Origin: Clostridia bacterium
Lineage (GTDB): Bacteria; Bacillota; Clostridia; Christensenellales; Aristaeellaceae
DNA length: 50,363 nucleotides
Direction of reading: 5' to 3'
NCBI GenBank assembly: GCA_017429695.1
Contig: JAFROK010000057.1
Span: 1-50,363 of the forward strand
Part shown: positions 1 to 8,581 of the stretch, piece by piece
Layout of the letters: every line of letters starts with the position of its first letter
How positions within the stretch are numbered: the first letter of the stretch is position 1
Made by a program: the position numbers and the translations under genes
Notes under the pieces: model-generated
Database searches by the model: none
The model's input: only the letters and a program-made list of their open reading frames with translations
Told to the model about the DNA's origin: nothing

Positions 1-55
1 ATTTGATGCTTCTATTATACCATTAAACCCGTTGATTTTAAAGGAACAGAGGGCT

Positions 56-121
56 TCCGAGGTGTACTGAAATTGTTTTTGGCTACCACTTCCTTTGCTA
101 GACTTTTTCAGTGGTCTCGGA
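56..121. repeat. Imperfect inverted repeat, possible IS terminus
   Basis: Arms at 56-72 and 106-121 pair imperfectly (both contain TCCGAG and ACTGAAA) around a 33-base spacer. The ACTTTTTCAGTGG core resembles termini I associate with IS1182-type elements, but no transposase is visible because the window begins here. The first 181 bases hold no convincing gene. It could equally be a terminator-like hairpin. Confidence 0.25.
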
Positions 122-181
122 CGACCCTTTTCGTTCCGAAAGTGAAACAGCGGGACGCACTTTTTCATTTTATTTCCCGGA

Positions 182-634
182 TCACGAAGGCAGTTCCGGA
201 TCGTGACCGGATACCTCCCGGTCAAGTATTTCCTGCACCGCCTCCAGCGCTTTCTCATGCATCCTGAGCGCCGTCCGGCTGGATATATACATTTCAGCGG
301 CAATCCTTTCCCACGTTTCGAAGTTCAGATACCGCTTCTCCAGGACCAACTGCCAGGCCAGATCCTGAACCATTGAAATCGTCCGGGCAATCTCCAGTTT
401 CTTGTCCACCATCGCGTCTATTTCTTCATCCAGTTCCTTCTCCGCTTCCATGATTTTCATCACCGTTTCTGCCATCGTGTCCGTGCTCCTTGTCCGCTTC
501 ACAACCGGCCGGTCGGGCCGGACAAACCCGGACGTGGAGTTCGCCAGGGCCTTCAGTTTCTCAATCTGCAAAAGCTTGCTCTGAATCAGCTGATCCAGCA
601 TATAAGCCTGGGAAAGATATTCATACGCAGTCAT
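182..634 (-). CDS. DUF1492/ArpU-type phage transcription regulator
   Basis: This is a 150-residue soluble protein. The N-terminal half is helical and charged (EAEKELDEEIDAMVDKK). The C-terminal half is a sigma-70 region 4-like helix-turn-helix (WERIAAEMYISSRTALRMHEKAL, residues about 108-130). Such proteins usually sit last in the early module of Firmicutes phages and are thought to control late transcription. Here it is the last gene of the minus-strand replication cluster. An AGAGGAG site eight bases before the ATG supports the start. Family assignment is from motif recognition; the regulatory target is inferred. Confidence 0.75.
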   Translation of the reverse strand: MTAYEYLSQAYMLDQLIQSKLLQIEKLKALANSTSGFVRPDRPVVKRTRSTDTMAETVMKIMEAEKELDEEIDAMVDKKLEIARTISMVQDLAWQLVLEKRYLNFETWERIAAEMYISSRTALRMHEKALEAVQEILDREVSGHDPELPS

Positions 635-788
635 CTAAAAATCTCCTCTCTCTGTTCTATTACCGTTATCCCTCAAAAAACCACAGAATCCGCAACGGAC
701 TCGGTCTCCGGAACGGCGGGGACGGTTTTTTTCGTTCCGTGTTCGGCCGGAACGCAAAGAACTGTCCCCCGCAGTTCCGCCCATGGCC

Positions 789-2231
789 TCAAAAACCCGC
801 ATATCGTACCGCTTCAATCAAGGCCTCCTGGGTCATGTTCTTTCCTTCCAGCGCCTTCAGGATCCGCTCGTCTATCGTTCCTTCCGTCACCAGATGGTGG
901 ATCACCACCGTTTCCGCCTTCTGCCCCTGCCGCCAGAGCCGGGCGTTCGTCTGCAGATACAATTCCAGGCTCCAGGTGAGCCCGAACCAGACCAGGGTGC
1001 CGCCTCCCGCCTGCAGGTTCAGCCCGTGGCCGGCGGACGCCGGATGGATCGCCGCCACCGGAATCTTCCCCGCGTTCCAGTCCCGGATATCCTCTGAGCT
1101 CTTCAATACCCGCACCTCCGGAAACCTTTCCCGGATCCGGTCGATATCATGCTGGTACCAGTAGGCCACCAGCAGCGGATTCCCGTTGGCGGATTCGATC
1201 AGATCCTCCAGTGCATCCAGTTTCCGGTCATGAATCCGGGCAACTGTACCGTCTTCCGTATAGCAGGCGCCGTTGGCCATCTGGGAGAGCTTGCCGCAAA
1301 GGACGGAAGCGTTTTTGGCGTCAATCGTCAAAGTCTGGACGGAACGCCGGGACAGGCCCTCCGTTTCAGCCGAACATGAAACGGGAAGGACAGCCCCGGG
1401 GTACCGTTCGGCCATCTGAGGTTTCTTTGAGAGAACTGTAAGAAACAGATCTTCCTTCAAAGTCTCATACAGATCTCTTTCCCGCGGATCCATATACACC
1501 GGCACACGGTTCATCACGCATTCCGGCATCTTCAGGTGATCCACGCTCTTCATGGACACCGTGATATCCGATATCTTCCGGAAGATCGCCTCATCCGCCC
1601 CGGGACGGAGCTTCCAGCTGAAAACCTGGCCGTTTCCCCACCTGTCCGGCATGAAGTACGCTTCCCGGTACCGCCCGATAAATCTTCCGAGCCTCTCTCC
1701 CATATCCAGCACCCGGTATTCTGCGAACAGGTCCATATACCCGTTCGGGGACGGCGTACCGGTAAGGCCCACGATCCGTTTCACCATCGGGCGGACAGCC
1801 ATCAGCGCCCGGAAGCGCTTTGCCTGCCAGTTCTTGAAAGACGACAGCTCATCGATAACCACCATGTCATAATCAAAACGCTTGCCCAGGTACTGCACCA
1901 GCCACGGCACGTTCTCCCGGTTGATGAGCGTCACGTTCCTCGATAGTGCCAGCGCCTTTTTCCGCTCATCCGGACTTCCGATGGCCACCGAATAATCCAG
2001 GCCTTTCAGGTGGTCCCATTTCCGGATTTCCTCCGGCCAGGTATCCCTCGCCACCCGCAGCGGCGCGATGACCAGCGTCTTCCGGATCTCTCCCCGTTTA
2101 AACAGTTCCTGCATGGCGGTCAGGGTGATGACGCTCTTTCCCAAACCCATCTGCAGGAGAATTGCCGAAACCGGATGTTCCAGGATAAACTCAGTCGCAT
2201 ACGACTGGTAATCATGCGGAATATATTGCAT
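789..2231 (-). CDS. Phage SNF2-type DEAD/DEAH helicase
   Basis: This is an SF2 helicase of about 480 residues. Visible motifs are the Q-like HDYQSYA at the N-terminus, Walker A MGLGKS (about residue 30), a DEAH variant VIDELSSFKN (about 125), GLTGTPSPNG (motif III) and the C-terminal HGLNLQAGG...RLWRQGQ (motifs V and VI). Phage SNF2 helicases act in replication or recombination. The start is placed at MQYIPHDYQ because AGAAAGGAG lies just before it; an upstream in-frame ATG at 2297 lacks such a site. The VRR-NUC nuclease gene that usually lies between VapE and this gene is absent: the 183-base gap upstream has no ORF, only the palindromic run TATACGCGTATA. Confidence 0.9.
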   Translation of the reverse strand: MQYIPHDYQSYATEFILEHPVSAILLQMGLGKSVITLTAMQELFKRGEIRKTLVIAPLRVARDTWPEEIRKWDHLKGLDYSVAIGSPDERKKALALSRNVTLINRENVPWLVQYLGKRFDYDMVVIDELSSFKNWQAKRFRALMAVRPMVKRIVGLTGTPSPNGYMDLFAEYRVLDMGERLGRFIGRYREAYFMPDRWGNGQVFSWKLRPGADEAIFRKISDITVSMKSVDHLKMPECVMNRVPVYMDPRERDLYETLKEDLFLTVLSKKPQMAERYPGAVLPVSCSAETEGLSRRSVQTLTIDAKNASVLCGKLSQMANGACYTEDGTVARIHDRKLDALEDLIESANGNPLLVAYWYQHDIDRIRERFPEVRVLKSSEDIRDWNAGKIPVAAIHPASAGHGLNLQAGGGTLVWFGLTWSLELYLQTNARLWRQGQKAETVVIHHLVTEGTIDERILKALEGKNMTQEALIEAVRYAGF

Positions 2232-2414
2232 ATGCGCTCCTTTCTCTGCTATACTTCTCTCATTATTCCTCCTGCAAATCATGGACAACTTGGACAACGG
2301 ACGAAATTTTCCTATATACGCGTATATGTATACGCCTGCTTACGCTCAGCTATTGTCTGAAACAATCCAATTAAAATATAGGAAAAAGTTGTCCTGTCCG
2401 TCCCATTCAGAGAC

Positions 2415-4832
2415 CTACTCCAAAAAATCGGGCATATCGGGAATTCGCTCATATATCCGCTGGCGGCCGTACAGCGCTATGGGGACCCGCCTGTCCGACT
2501 TTCGCCAGCCGCGCACCTGCGCCATCAGCGCCGCAATGGCATAACTGTCCGCCGGCTTCATATCGGAAAGATTCCGCCCGAAGCACTCCGCCCATATTTC
2601 CGCGTTGCAAACCTTCTCCCGGCGGACCGTCCCCTTCGGCAGCGTCGGATCCTTCCGGTCCGACAGATAGTTCCGCCGCTCATACAGATCCATATCCCGC
2701 CAGTTTTCCGGCAGGAGGATATCCAGGTACTGTTCCACCATGCCCTGGCGCTCATCCGCCTCCATGGCGGACCGCTGGGCTTCCTCAGCCTCACTGAGCA
2801 GGTCTCCTTCCAGCCAGAGCTTTTCCCCCTGTCGCCAGTAATGCTTGGCTTCCGCCCAGATCTGGTCCCGTTCCTCTTTCGTAAAGGAGAACTTACGAAC
2901 CTGTTCCTTCTGACGGCACTTCACCACCCAGAACCGACGGTTGCCAGTCACGTCCCGCAGATACCCGCGCTCCCCATTCACCGTGGCAATGATCACCGTC
3001 TGCCGGGGATGGGATTCGACCACCTTCCCGTAGGACGGACGGTATATATCGTCCGCAGTGGACAGGAAGGCCTTCACCTTCTCGATATCCGCCTTCTTCA
3101 TGCCCGCCAGCTCGCCGATCTCCGCAATCCAGTATCCCTGCAGTTTCTCGGCGCCGGCCTTGTCGTTCATATCCGTCAGGCTCAGCGTTTCCGAATAATA
3201 CTTGGCCCCCGCCAGCAGTCGGAACAGCGTGCTTTTCCCGATGCCCTGCGCGCCGTCCAGCACCAGCACCGAATCGAACTTCGTTCCGGGTTGGTAAATC
3301 CGCGCTACCGCGGCAGCAAACACCTTGCGCGTCACGGCGCGAACATAGTCTGTATCGTCCGCCTCCAGGCATCTGTGCAGCAATGTTTCAATCCGGCCCA
3401 CTCCGTCCCAGGGAGGCAGGCTGTCCAGGTAATCCCGCACCGGATGAAACTTCCGGTCATCCGCCACCTTCGTAAAGCAGGCGTCCAGGTTGCGCCTGGA
3501 AAACGGCACATACCGCCTGTCCAGCATCACCAGCAGCTGTGCGTCGTCCGCCTCCCGCCAGAAGGGATTTCCTTCCGGACGTTCCCATGGCATTTCCCCG
3601 GTAACCTGCACACGGCACGCCATCTCGTTGTAGGCAAACCCGGCAAAATCCGGATCGTGATTCAGGATCAGCATCAGGTTGTCCACGCTGTTTTCCAGTT
3701 CCTTGGATTTTCCCCGGTACCTCAGCTGCGCGGTCCAGCCCCGGTCTTCCGCATCCCGTTCATTGAATTCCGGATCACTGAAATCAGAATCACTGAAATC
3801 CCGTTCAGCCTCTGCCCGCCGTTCCTCGTCCAGCTTCAGCTTCACCGCGTCCTGGGAAAGGGCAAATTCACACATCTGCTTAAACGACTTCTGTGTCTCA
3901 TCATTTCCGAACCTATGAATCCGCACCAGGTCGAAAGCGTTCATCAGCTTCCCGCCGGCCGGGTCCGTCGCGTGATGCGAATACACAAACCGGTCGTCAT
4001 ACACCACCACGCCGGCGGTGGAGTCCGCGGGAATATAGTCCCATCTCCCCTCCACAGCCGTCGGCGCATATACATCCCCCAGAAAGGTTTTCATAGCATT
4101 GGTAATCGGAAAATACGTCCGGCAGAAAACGCCCACAAGGCCGTCCTTTTCCAGCGGGTCCTGCTGGGACGTAACCGCCCTCTTCATCACCTCCGATTGC
4201 CGGGAGGACACAGGCCACTGGGAAACATCCCGCCAGTCCTCATACATCCCCAGATAGTGGTCCACCGGCAGCGGACAGCCGAAGGACTCATCAAAAACAA
4301 ACTGGCTGTCCGATGAGCAGGACGCCCAGTACATCATGCGCTCCGCTTCGTAGGTGGAATCATCAAAAAGATCCATGCCCAGCTGCTTCGCCACCATCCG
4401 CATCAGCGCCGGATATTCCTCCTCCGACACTTCCCGGTCCAGCAGCAAAACCAGCCGGTACCGCGGCGCCTCCGGCCGGTGCTTGTGCGTCGAATACAAA
4501 AACCAGTCAATCCCGGCGAATACTTTCCGGCACAGCGCCGGGAAGTTCACCTCCGCAGGAATATTGTCCGCATCCAGGCAGCCCAGCGTCCGGAACAGCA
4601 CATGCCCTTTCCCCCGGTGCCCGCCCCGCAGCCATCCGCCCACAAAGCCGCCCTGGTCCTTCAGCTCGTCCCGCTTCTCCTTCGGCAGCTTCGGATACTC
4701 TTCCACCGTTTCCGATGTTCGTATCGGCCGCCTGTTCCGCTCCTTGATCCAGGACCAGTTCCGCTCCTGGTTCTTGTAGTGCTTGTTCGTCCGCCGGTCA
4801 CAGACGGAAATCTTCAGCACAGGATCATTCAT
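2415..4832 (-). CDS. VapE/VirE-family phage replicative primase-helicase
   Basis: This 805-residue protein carries a C-terminal virulence-associated E (D5-like P-loop) helicase domain. Walker A GAQGIGKSTLFR lies near residue 530, followed by YWIAEIGELAGM (Walker B region) and the sensor-like TVNGERGYLRDVTGNRRFW. The N-terminal part (LGCLDADNIP; LYSTHKHRPEAPRYRLVLLL) resembles the archaeo-eukaryotic primase-like region of such proteins. It probably loads and drives the phage fork together with the polymerase just upstream. The gene starts six bases after the polymerase stop, consistent with one operon. An AGAAAGGA site lies about ten bases before the ATG. Full length, no damage seen. Confidence 0.88.
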   Translation of the reverse strand: MNDPVLKISVCDRRTNKHYKNQERNWSWIKERNRRPIRTSETVEEYPKLPKEKRDELKDQGGFVGGWLRGGHRGKGHVLFRTLGCLDADNIPAEVNFPALCRKVFAGIDWFLYSTHKHRPEAPRYRLVLLLDREVSEEEYPALMRMVAKQLGMDLFDDSTYEAERMMYWASCSSDSQFVFDESFGCPLPVDHYLGMYEDWRDVSQWPVSSRQSEVMKRAVTSQQDPLEKDGLVGVFCRTYFPITNAMKTFLGDVYAPTAVEGRWDYIPADSTAGVVVYDDRFVYSHHATDPAGGKLMNAFDLVRIHRFGNDETQKSFKQMCEFALSQDAVKLKLDEERRAEAERDFSDSDFSDPEFNERDAEDRGWTAQLRYRGKSKELENSVDNLMLILNHDPDFAGFAYNEMACRVQVTGEMPWERPEGNPFWREADDAQLLVMLDRRYVPFSRRNLDACFTKVADDRKFHPVRDYLDSLPPWDGVGRIETLLHRCLEADDTDYVRAVTRKVFAAAVARIYQPGTKFDSVLVLDGAQGIGKSTLFRLLAGAKYYSETLSLTDMNDKAGAEKLQGYWIAEIGELAGMKKADIEKVKAFLSTADDIYRPSYGKVVESHPRQTVIIATVNGERGYLRDVTGNRRFWVVKCRQKEQVRKFSFTKEERDQIWAEAKHYWRQGEKLWLEGDLLSEAEEAQRSAMEADERQGMVEQYLDILLPENWRDMDLYERRNYLSDRKDPTLPKGTVRREKVCNAEIWAECFGRNLSDMKPADSYAIAALMAQVRGWRKSDRRVPIALYGRQRIYERIPDMPDFLE

Positions 4833-4838
4833 CTGTCG

Positions 4839-6791
4839 TCAGTCCTTTCTGTATGTTGCACATGTATACCCCTCCGCCCGGAGGATGAGCCCGTCCGCCC
4901 ACGCGGGACACTCGCCCATCATCCGGCAGATTTCCTCCACAGAATCCCCCGGTTCCGCCTCGATGATCACCTCATCATGCACATGGGCAACAATGCGGAA
5001 CCGTCCTTCAACCCGCATCATCGCCTCCGCCAGCAAATCCCTGGAAATCCCCTGCACAATGTTCTCCACAAATTTCGGCCCGTAGGATTCAATCAGCTCC
5101 CATTTCTTCGCGGCGTTCAGGCCCTGGTACATGACGCTTTCACTGCCGAATTTGTTCATTCCGATCCGGGGCTTCACATACGCCAGCGCCCGCCCGCCCG
5201 GCAGGTGGATAAACAGCATGCCCGACCGGCACTCAAAACGCAGCCGATTCATACGCACCGTAGTCTTTTCCGATACAGCCGTTTTCACCGCCGAATCCAC
5301 GTCCCACCACAGCCGGCAGATGTGCGGATTGGCGGTTCGCCAGGCGTTCACCATGGGCTGCAGTTCCTCCTCCGGGGCCCCCATTTCAATGGCCCCCATG
5401 CTTTTCAGCGCACCCACTCCGCCGCCGTAGCCCAGCGCCAGTTCCGCAATCTTCCCCTTCTGCCGCAGATGGCCGTTCACGCCATGCTTCTCCACGGGCA
5501 CATGGAACATTCTGGACGCGGATTCGCTGTAAATATCCCCGCCGGAAGCAAACACTTCCATCCGCCACCCTTCCCCGGCCAGCCACGCGATCACCCGCGC
5601 CTCAATGGCGGAAAAGTCCGCGACAATGAACTGGCCACTGGCCGGAACAAACGCGGTCCGGATCAGTTCCGACAGCACATCCGGCACGGAATCATACAGC
5701 ACTTTCAGCGCGCCAAAATGCCTGTCCAGCACCAGTTTCCGTGCCTGATCCAGATCCGGCAGATGATTCTGCGGCAGGTTCTGCATCTGAACGAGCCGCC
5801 CCGCCCAGCGCCCGCTTCTCGCCGCCCCGTAAAACTGGAAAGCGCCGCGGATCCGGCCGTCTTCGCAGACCGTGTTCCGGATGGCTTCATATTTCTTCAC
5901 GCTGGACTTGGCCAGCTGCATGCGCAAAAGCAGCACCTCCCGTATTTCCGTCCCGGCGTCCTTCAGCATTTCAGCCACCTGCTTCTTTCCGAGGGATGCC
6001 ACATCCATCCCGTGGTCCGTGAGCCACTGCCGAACCTGCAAAACCGAATTCGGATTCGCCAGCTCCGTCCGTCTGCACAGTTCGTCCGTCAGTTCACTCC
6101 GCGCCTTTTCGTCCATCGCCAGCGCCGCTGAAACAAACTGGTCATCCACCGCGATGCCCCGGTCGTTGATGCGCTGGTCCAGTTCATATTCCTGCCATAC
6201 CGATTCCGGCACCGGATAGTTCTTTAGCCGTTCCTGAATCTGCATTTCCACTTCCACATCCCTCCGGTTGTATTCAATAAACAGTTTCCATTTATCCGGA
6301 TCCGTATCCGGCAGGTTCCGGCCGCCCTGGCCGTTCAGCAAGGTCGGCCTGGCCGGCGTACAGAAAAAGCGGATCAGGTCCTTACCTTCCGACATCTTCT
6401 GCTGATCCAGCCCCAGTGCGGCGCCGGCGTCCTTCAGGGAAAGCGGCAGGCCCATATACGCGCACCGGATCATGGTGCACCGCCAGTTCTCCGGGGACAA
6501 AAACTCCCCTTTTTCCAGCCAGCGCATATCCCGCAGCAGCCTGGACAGGCACACCCGTTCAAAGGAAGCGTTGAAGGCCCGTTTCTCCACGGCGGGATCC
6601 TTCAGCGCCCGCAGGAGTTCCAGGCTCAGCGTACCGCCGGCAGACAGGTCTTCCACCTGAACCGGGCCGCCGTTCACGCTGTACCCAAACAAAAGAATCC
6701 GGAAGTCCGGCGCTTCCGCGTCGCGGTACGCGCCGGACTTCACCAGGTTCTCGGATGAAAAAGTTTCAATATCAATGGAAAGGGTTTTCAT
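4839..6791 (-). CDS. Phage-type family A DNA polymerase
   Basis: This 650-residue polymerase has an N-terminal DnaQ-like 3'-5' exonuclease (LSIDIETFSS at residues 4-13; YNRRDVEVE) and a C-terminal Pol I palm. Motif A is VADFSAIEARVIAWLAG (about residue 390), motif B is RQKGKIAELALGYGGG and motif C is HVHDEVIIE (about residue 605). It copies phage DNA. It overlaps the upstream DUF2815 gene by four bases (ATGA), showing translational coupling. All catalytic residues are present, unlike the remnant of a related polymerase at 35784-36119. Confidence 0.95.
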   Translation of the reverse strand: MKTLSIDIETFSSENLVKSGAYRDAEAPDFRILLFGYSVNGGPVQVEDLSAGGTLSLELLRALKDPAVEKRAFNASFERVCLSRLLRDMRWLEKGEFLSPENWRCTMIRCAYMGLPLSLKDAGAALGLDQQKMSEGKDLIRFFCTPARPTLLNGQGGRNLPDTDPDKWKLFIEYNRRDVEVEMQIQERLKNYPVPESVWQEYELDQRINDRGIAVDDQFVSAALAMDEKARSELTDELCRRTELANPNSVLQVRQWLTDHGMDVASLGKKQVAEMLKDAGTEIREVLLLRMQLAKSSVKKYEAIRNTVCEDGRIRGAFQFYGAARSGRWAGRLVQMQNLPQNHLPDLDQARKLVLDRHFGALKVLYDSVPDVLSELIRTAFVPASGQFIVADFSAIEARVIAWLAGEGWRMEVFASGGDIYSESASRMFHVPVEKHGVNGHLRQKGKIAELALGYGGGVGALKSMGAIEMGAPEEELQPMVNAWRTANPHICRLWWDVDSAVKTAVSEKTTVRMNRLRFECRSGMLFIHLPGGRALAYVKPRIGMNKFGSESVMYQGLNAAKKWELIESYGPKFVENIVQGISRDLLAEAMMRVEGRFRIVAHVHDEVIIEAEPGDSVEEICRMMGECPAWADGLILRAEGYTCATYRKD

Positions 6792-7360
6792 GCCAGGAAA
6801 TCCTCGTCTTCGTCGTCCAATCCGGCGAATTCCACCTCCGCGCTCACGCGGCCGCCCAGGCGTTCCCCGTCCTTCACCTTCTGCAGGTTATTCAGCCCGC
6901 AGGCGATGCCCCGGTTTCCGTTGCTGTTGAAGGCATAGAACGTCATGGACACCCGGCAGTAGCAGCCGGAATAAACTTCACTCTGGTCCAGAATCGGATT
7001 GCAGGAAAGATCCACAATCCCCGGCGCCCGGTCGGTGTTCGCGTTCACGAACCACATGCCGGCGAAGGCCGGATCATCCGGACGGTCCAGGTCGCCATCC
7101 CGCAGCGGGTTCTTAATGGCCGACATGGGCGGAACACTCTTCCCGTTGCCCTTCAGCCTGCTCTCCCCTTCGCGGTAGGCCGCCTCAATGGCCGCCTTCA
7201 CCTTCCTGGTGGTCACCTCATCCGTCTTCGGCCATACAGCGCAGACCGAATACTTAGGATTTCCGCCATTAATGGAGGCGGGTTCCCACACGTGTTCATA
7301 GGACAGCCTCGTGTCCTTGCCCGTAATTACCTTGCACATATTCACAGCATCCTTACTCAT
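6788..7360 (-). CDS. DUF2815 phage ssDNA-binding protein
   Basis: This 190-residue protein matches the DUF2815 family, an OB-fold gp2.5-like single-strand binding protein. It has GKDTRLSYEHVWEP near the start, YSGCYCRVSMTFYAFN in the middle, and a short acidic C-terminal tail (LDDEDEDFLA) of the kind SSBs use to recruit partners. It sits directly upstream of the polymerase with a four-base overlap. Its ATG lies inside the stop region of an upstream acidic reading frame (ATGAGTAA), so it was probably coupled to that too. DUF2800, its common partner, is not seen. Confidence 0.85.
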   Translation of the reverse strand: MSKDAVNMCKVITGKDTRLSYEHVWEPASINGGNPKYSVCAVWPKTDEVTTRKVKAAIEAAYREGESRLKGNGKSVPPMSAIKNPLRDGDLDRPDDPAFAGMWFVNANTDRAPGIVDLSCNPILDQSEVYSGCYCRVSMTFYAFNSNGNRGIACGLNNLQKVKDGERLGGRVSAEVEFAGLDDEDEDFLA

Positions 7361-7529
7361 GATTGTTTACCTTACCTTTCTCATCTTTCTGAATATCCGC
7401 ATCCTCACATGCGGTAACATCACCAGCAGCAGCGCCACTGACAACAGCATCATCAGCGGCAAAATCAACTGCCGCCAGATCCATTTCCTTCCGCCGGTCC
7501 GAAACAGGCACGGCGACAAAAACGCGTGC
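7353..7529 (-). other. Acidic in-frame continuation after a stop; interrupted gene or small ORF
   Basis: Directly after the TAA (7530-7532) that ends the preceding gene, the same frame stays open for 58 codons and ends in ATGAGTAA, overlapping the DUF2815 start. A possible ATG at 7484 would give a 43-residue acidic peptide (starts MDLAAVDFAADD, ends KGKVNNHE). The matching frame, acidic composition and coupled ending suggest the upstream gene once ran to 7353 and was cut by a nonsense change. A separate small gene is the alternative. Confidence 0.4.
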
Positions 7530-7892
7530 TTATCCGGCATCCGCATCATCGCCCGAATCACCGGAACCAGAACCGGAACCACACTCACCACCGGAACCCA
7601 GCCCAGCCACCGCGGAAAGCAGTTCCCCGTACTTCTCCGCAGGCACTTCCTTCAGGGAAGAAACTCCATAGGATTCAATCAGGGCTTTGACCTGGGTACT
7701 GAAACCCGCAGCGCACTTTTCCGCCAGCACCGCCCGGACTCCCGGGAGTGTAAGCACTTTTCCCGTTTCCGCATCTGCCGCAGATCCCCGAAACGAAGCT
7801 TCCAGATCATCCGCCCACTGGTTCAGCTTCTGCGCGACCGACCGCATCTCTGCGGCGCCGGCACGCAATCCTTCCAAATTATTCATGTTCAC
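7530..7892 (-). CDS. Rrp5-like small phage protein
   Basis: This 120-residue protein has an N-terminal helical region (MRSVAQKLNQWADDLEASF), then LPGVRAVLAEKCAAGF and VKALIESYGVSSLKEVPAEKYGELL. This pattern is found in phage proteins labelled Rrp5-like and in the C-terminal part of some SSB or recombination partners. It ends in a low-complexity tail (GSGSGSGDSGDD). It overlaps the upstream small gene by four bases. The stop may be secondary, because the frame continues open for 58 codons to the DUF2815 start. Role in phage replication is inferred only from position. Confidence 0.65.
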   Translation of the reverse strand: MNMNNLEGLRAGAAEMRSVAQKLNQWADDLEASFRGSAADAETGKVLTLPGVRAVLAEKCAAGFSTQVKALIESYGVSSLKEVPAEKYGELLSAVAGLGSGGECGSGSGSGDSGDDADAG

Positions 7893-8119
7893 TTTTTCCT
7901 TTCACATTCATCATCCCCGGAATCAGGGACAACCGCTTCATGAATCTCCACCGCATCCACATGTGAGCCGACCGGCGTGAGCACCAGCACCGCGTACTGA
8001 TCCCCCACAAGCCGCCGAAGCACCCGGCTCCGTATCTTTCCCCTGGCCGTCTTCAGCACGGCTTCCTCTCCGCCGCCCGGCCTGCACACATTCACCCGGA
8101 CCCGCTGTCTGAGTCTCAT
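7889..8119 (-). CDS. Small basic phage protein, function unknown
   Basis: This 76-residue protein begins MRLRQRVRVNVCRPGGGEE, with a very strong GGAAGGAGG site seven bases upstream; an ATG at 8182 lacks one. It is basic at the N-terminus and beta-rich in prediction (YAVLVLTPVGSHVDAVEI). It is the first gene of the replication operon and overlaps the next by four bases. I do not recognise a family; length and position suggest an early phage protein. Confidence 0.6.
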   Translation of the reverse strand: MRLRQRVRVNVCRPGGGEEAVLKTARGKIRSRVLRRLVGDQYAVLVLTPVGSHVDAVEIHEAVVPDSGDDECERKK

Positions 8120-8264
8120 ATCCACTCCTCCTTCCTGCAGGAACATCCTCTCTGCAGGTGTTAAGAGTGAAAAAAAAGCCAAAATTTACCCCCCTAAAGC
8201 AAAAAAAATAAAAAAAATTCCGGCCGAAGCCGGATATCACGAGGGATGGAACCTGCAGGAGTTT

Positions 8265-8543
8265 ATGGAACACAACGCCAACATGGCCTTCGGCAGCCCG
8301 GTGCTGATTACGTTCATATGCACGGGCAGAGGGGTGCCGATTGTGATCGACTCATTCGGAAAGGGCGTTACATTCAAAGATCGGAGCGACGGACAGTACG
8401 ACTGTACTGTCCGCGTTCCGACATTCGATATGAAGCTGTTTGCCATGCAGCACTGCGGGTTCGTGCAGGTGACCTCCCCGGAGGAGCTGGCGGATGAGAT
8501 CCGGGACGAACTGCAGGCTGCGGTGGAGAAATATGGCGGCTGA
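8265..8543 (+). pseudogene. C-terminal remnant of a WYL-domain transcription regulator
   Basis: The 92-residue frame matches the C-terminal (WCX) part of WYL regulators: VVIDSFGKGVTF-like (VPIVIDSFGKG), YDCTVRVPTFDMKLFAMQHCGFVQVTSPEELADEI. The frame stays open upstream to about 8217 with continuing similarity (GYHEGWNLQEFMEHNA), then runs into a lysine-rich A-tract region with no HTH or core WYL domain. The N-terminal two thirds are therefore lost. It faces away from the phage operon and may mark the edge of the prophage fragment. Confidence 0.6.
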
Positions 8544-8548
8544 ATCAG

Positions 8549-8581
8549 TCCCCAAGTTCAGGAACTTTTCATTTTTGGGGA
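8549..8581. repeat. TCCCCAA...TTGGGGA hairpin at the end of the ATPase gene
   Basis: TCCCCAA and TTGGGGA pair around a loop that itself contains AGTTC/GAACT. It overlaps the last codons of the minus-strand ATPase gene and lies just after the WYL remnant, so it could terminate one or both. Its TTTTGGGGAA core recurs in the palindrome upstream of the same ATPase. Confidence 0.45.

Noticed and set aside
635-817. 60-codon minus-strand frame between the helicase and the DUF1492 gene
   Set aside because: Overlaps the end of the helicase gene, has no ribosome site, and its Arg/Gly-rich sequence looks like out-of-frame translation.
2841-4316. Long plus-strand open frame opposite VapE
   Set aside because: Antisense to a full-length, motif-complete helicase gene; His/Pro/Arg-rich as expected for the complementary strand of GC-rich coding DNA.
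4479-6131. 550-codon plus-strand frame opposite VapE and the polymerase
   Set aside because: Spans two genes on the other strand and has no recognisable domain or start signal.
7367-7591. 74-codon hydrophobic minus-strand frame ending near the DUF2815 start
   Set aside because: Overlaps the end of the Rrp5-like gene; the frame in register with that gene ends in a better coupled stop.
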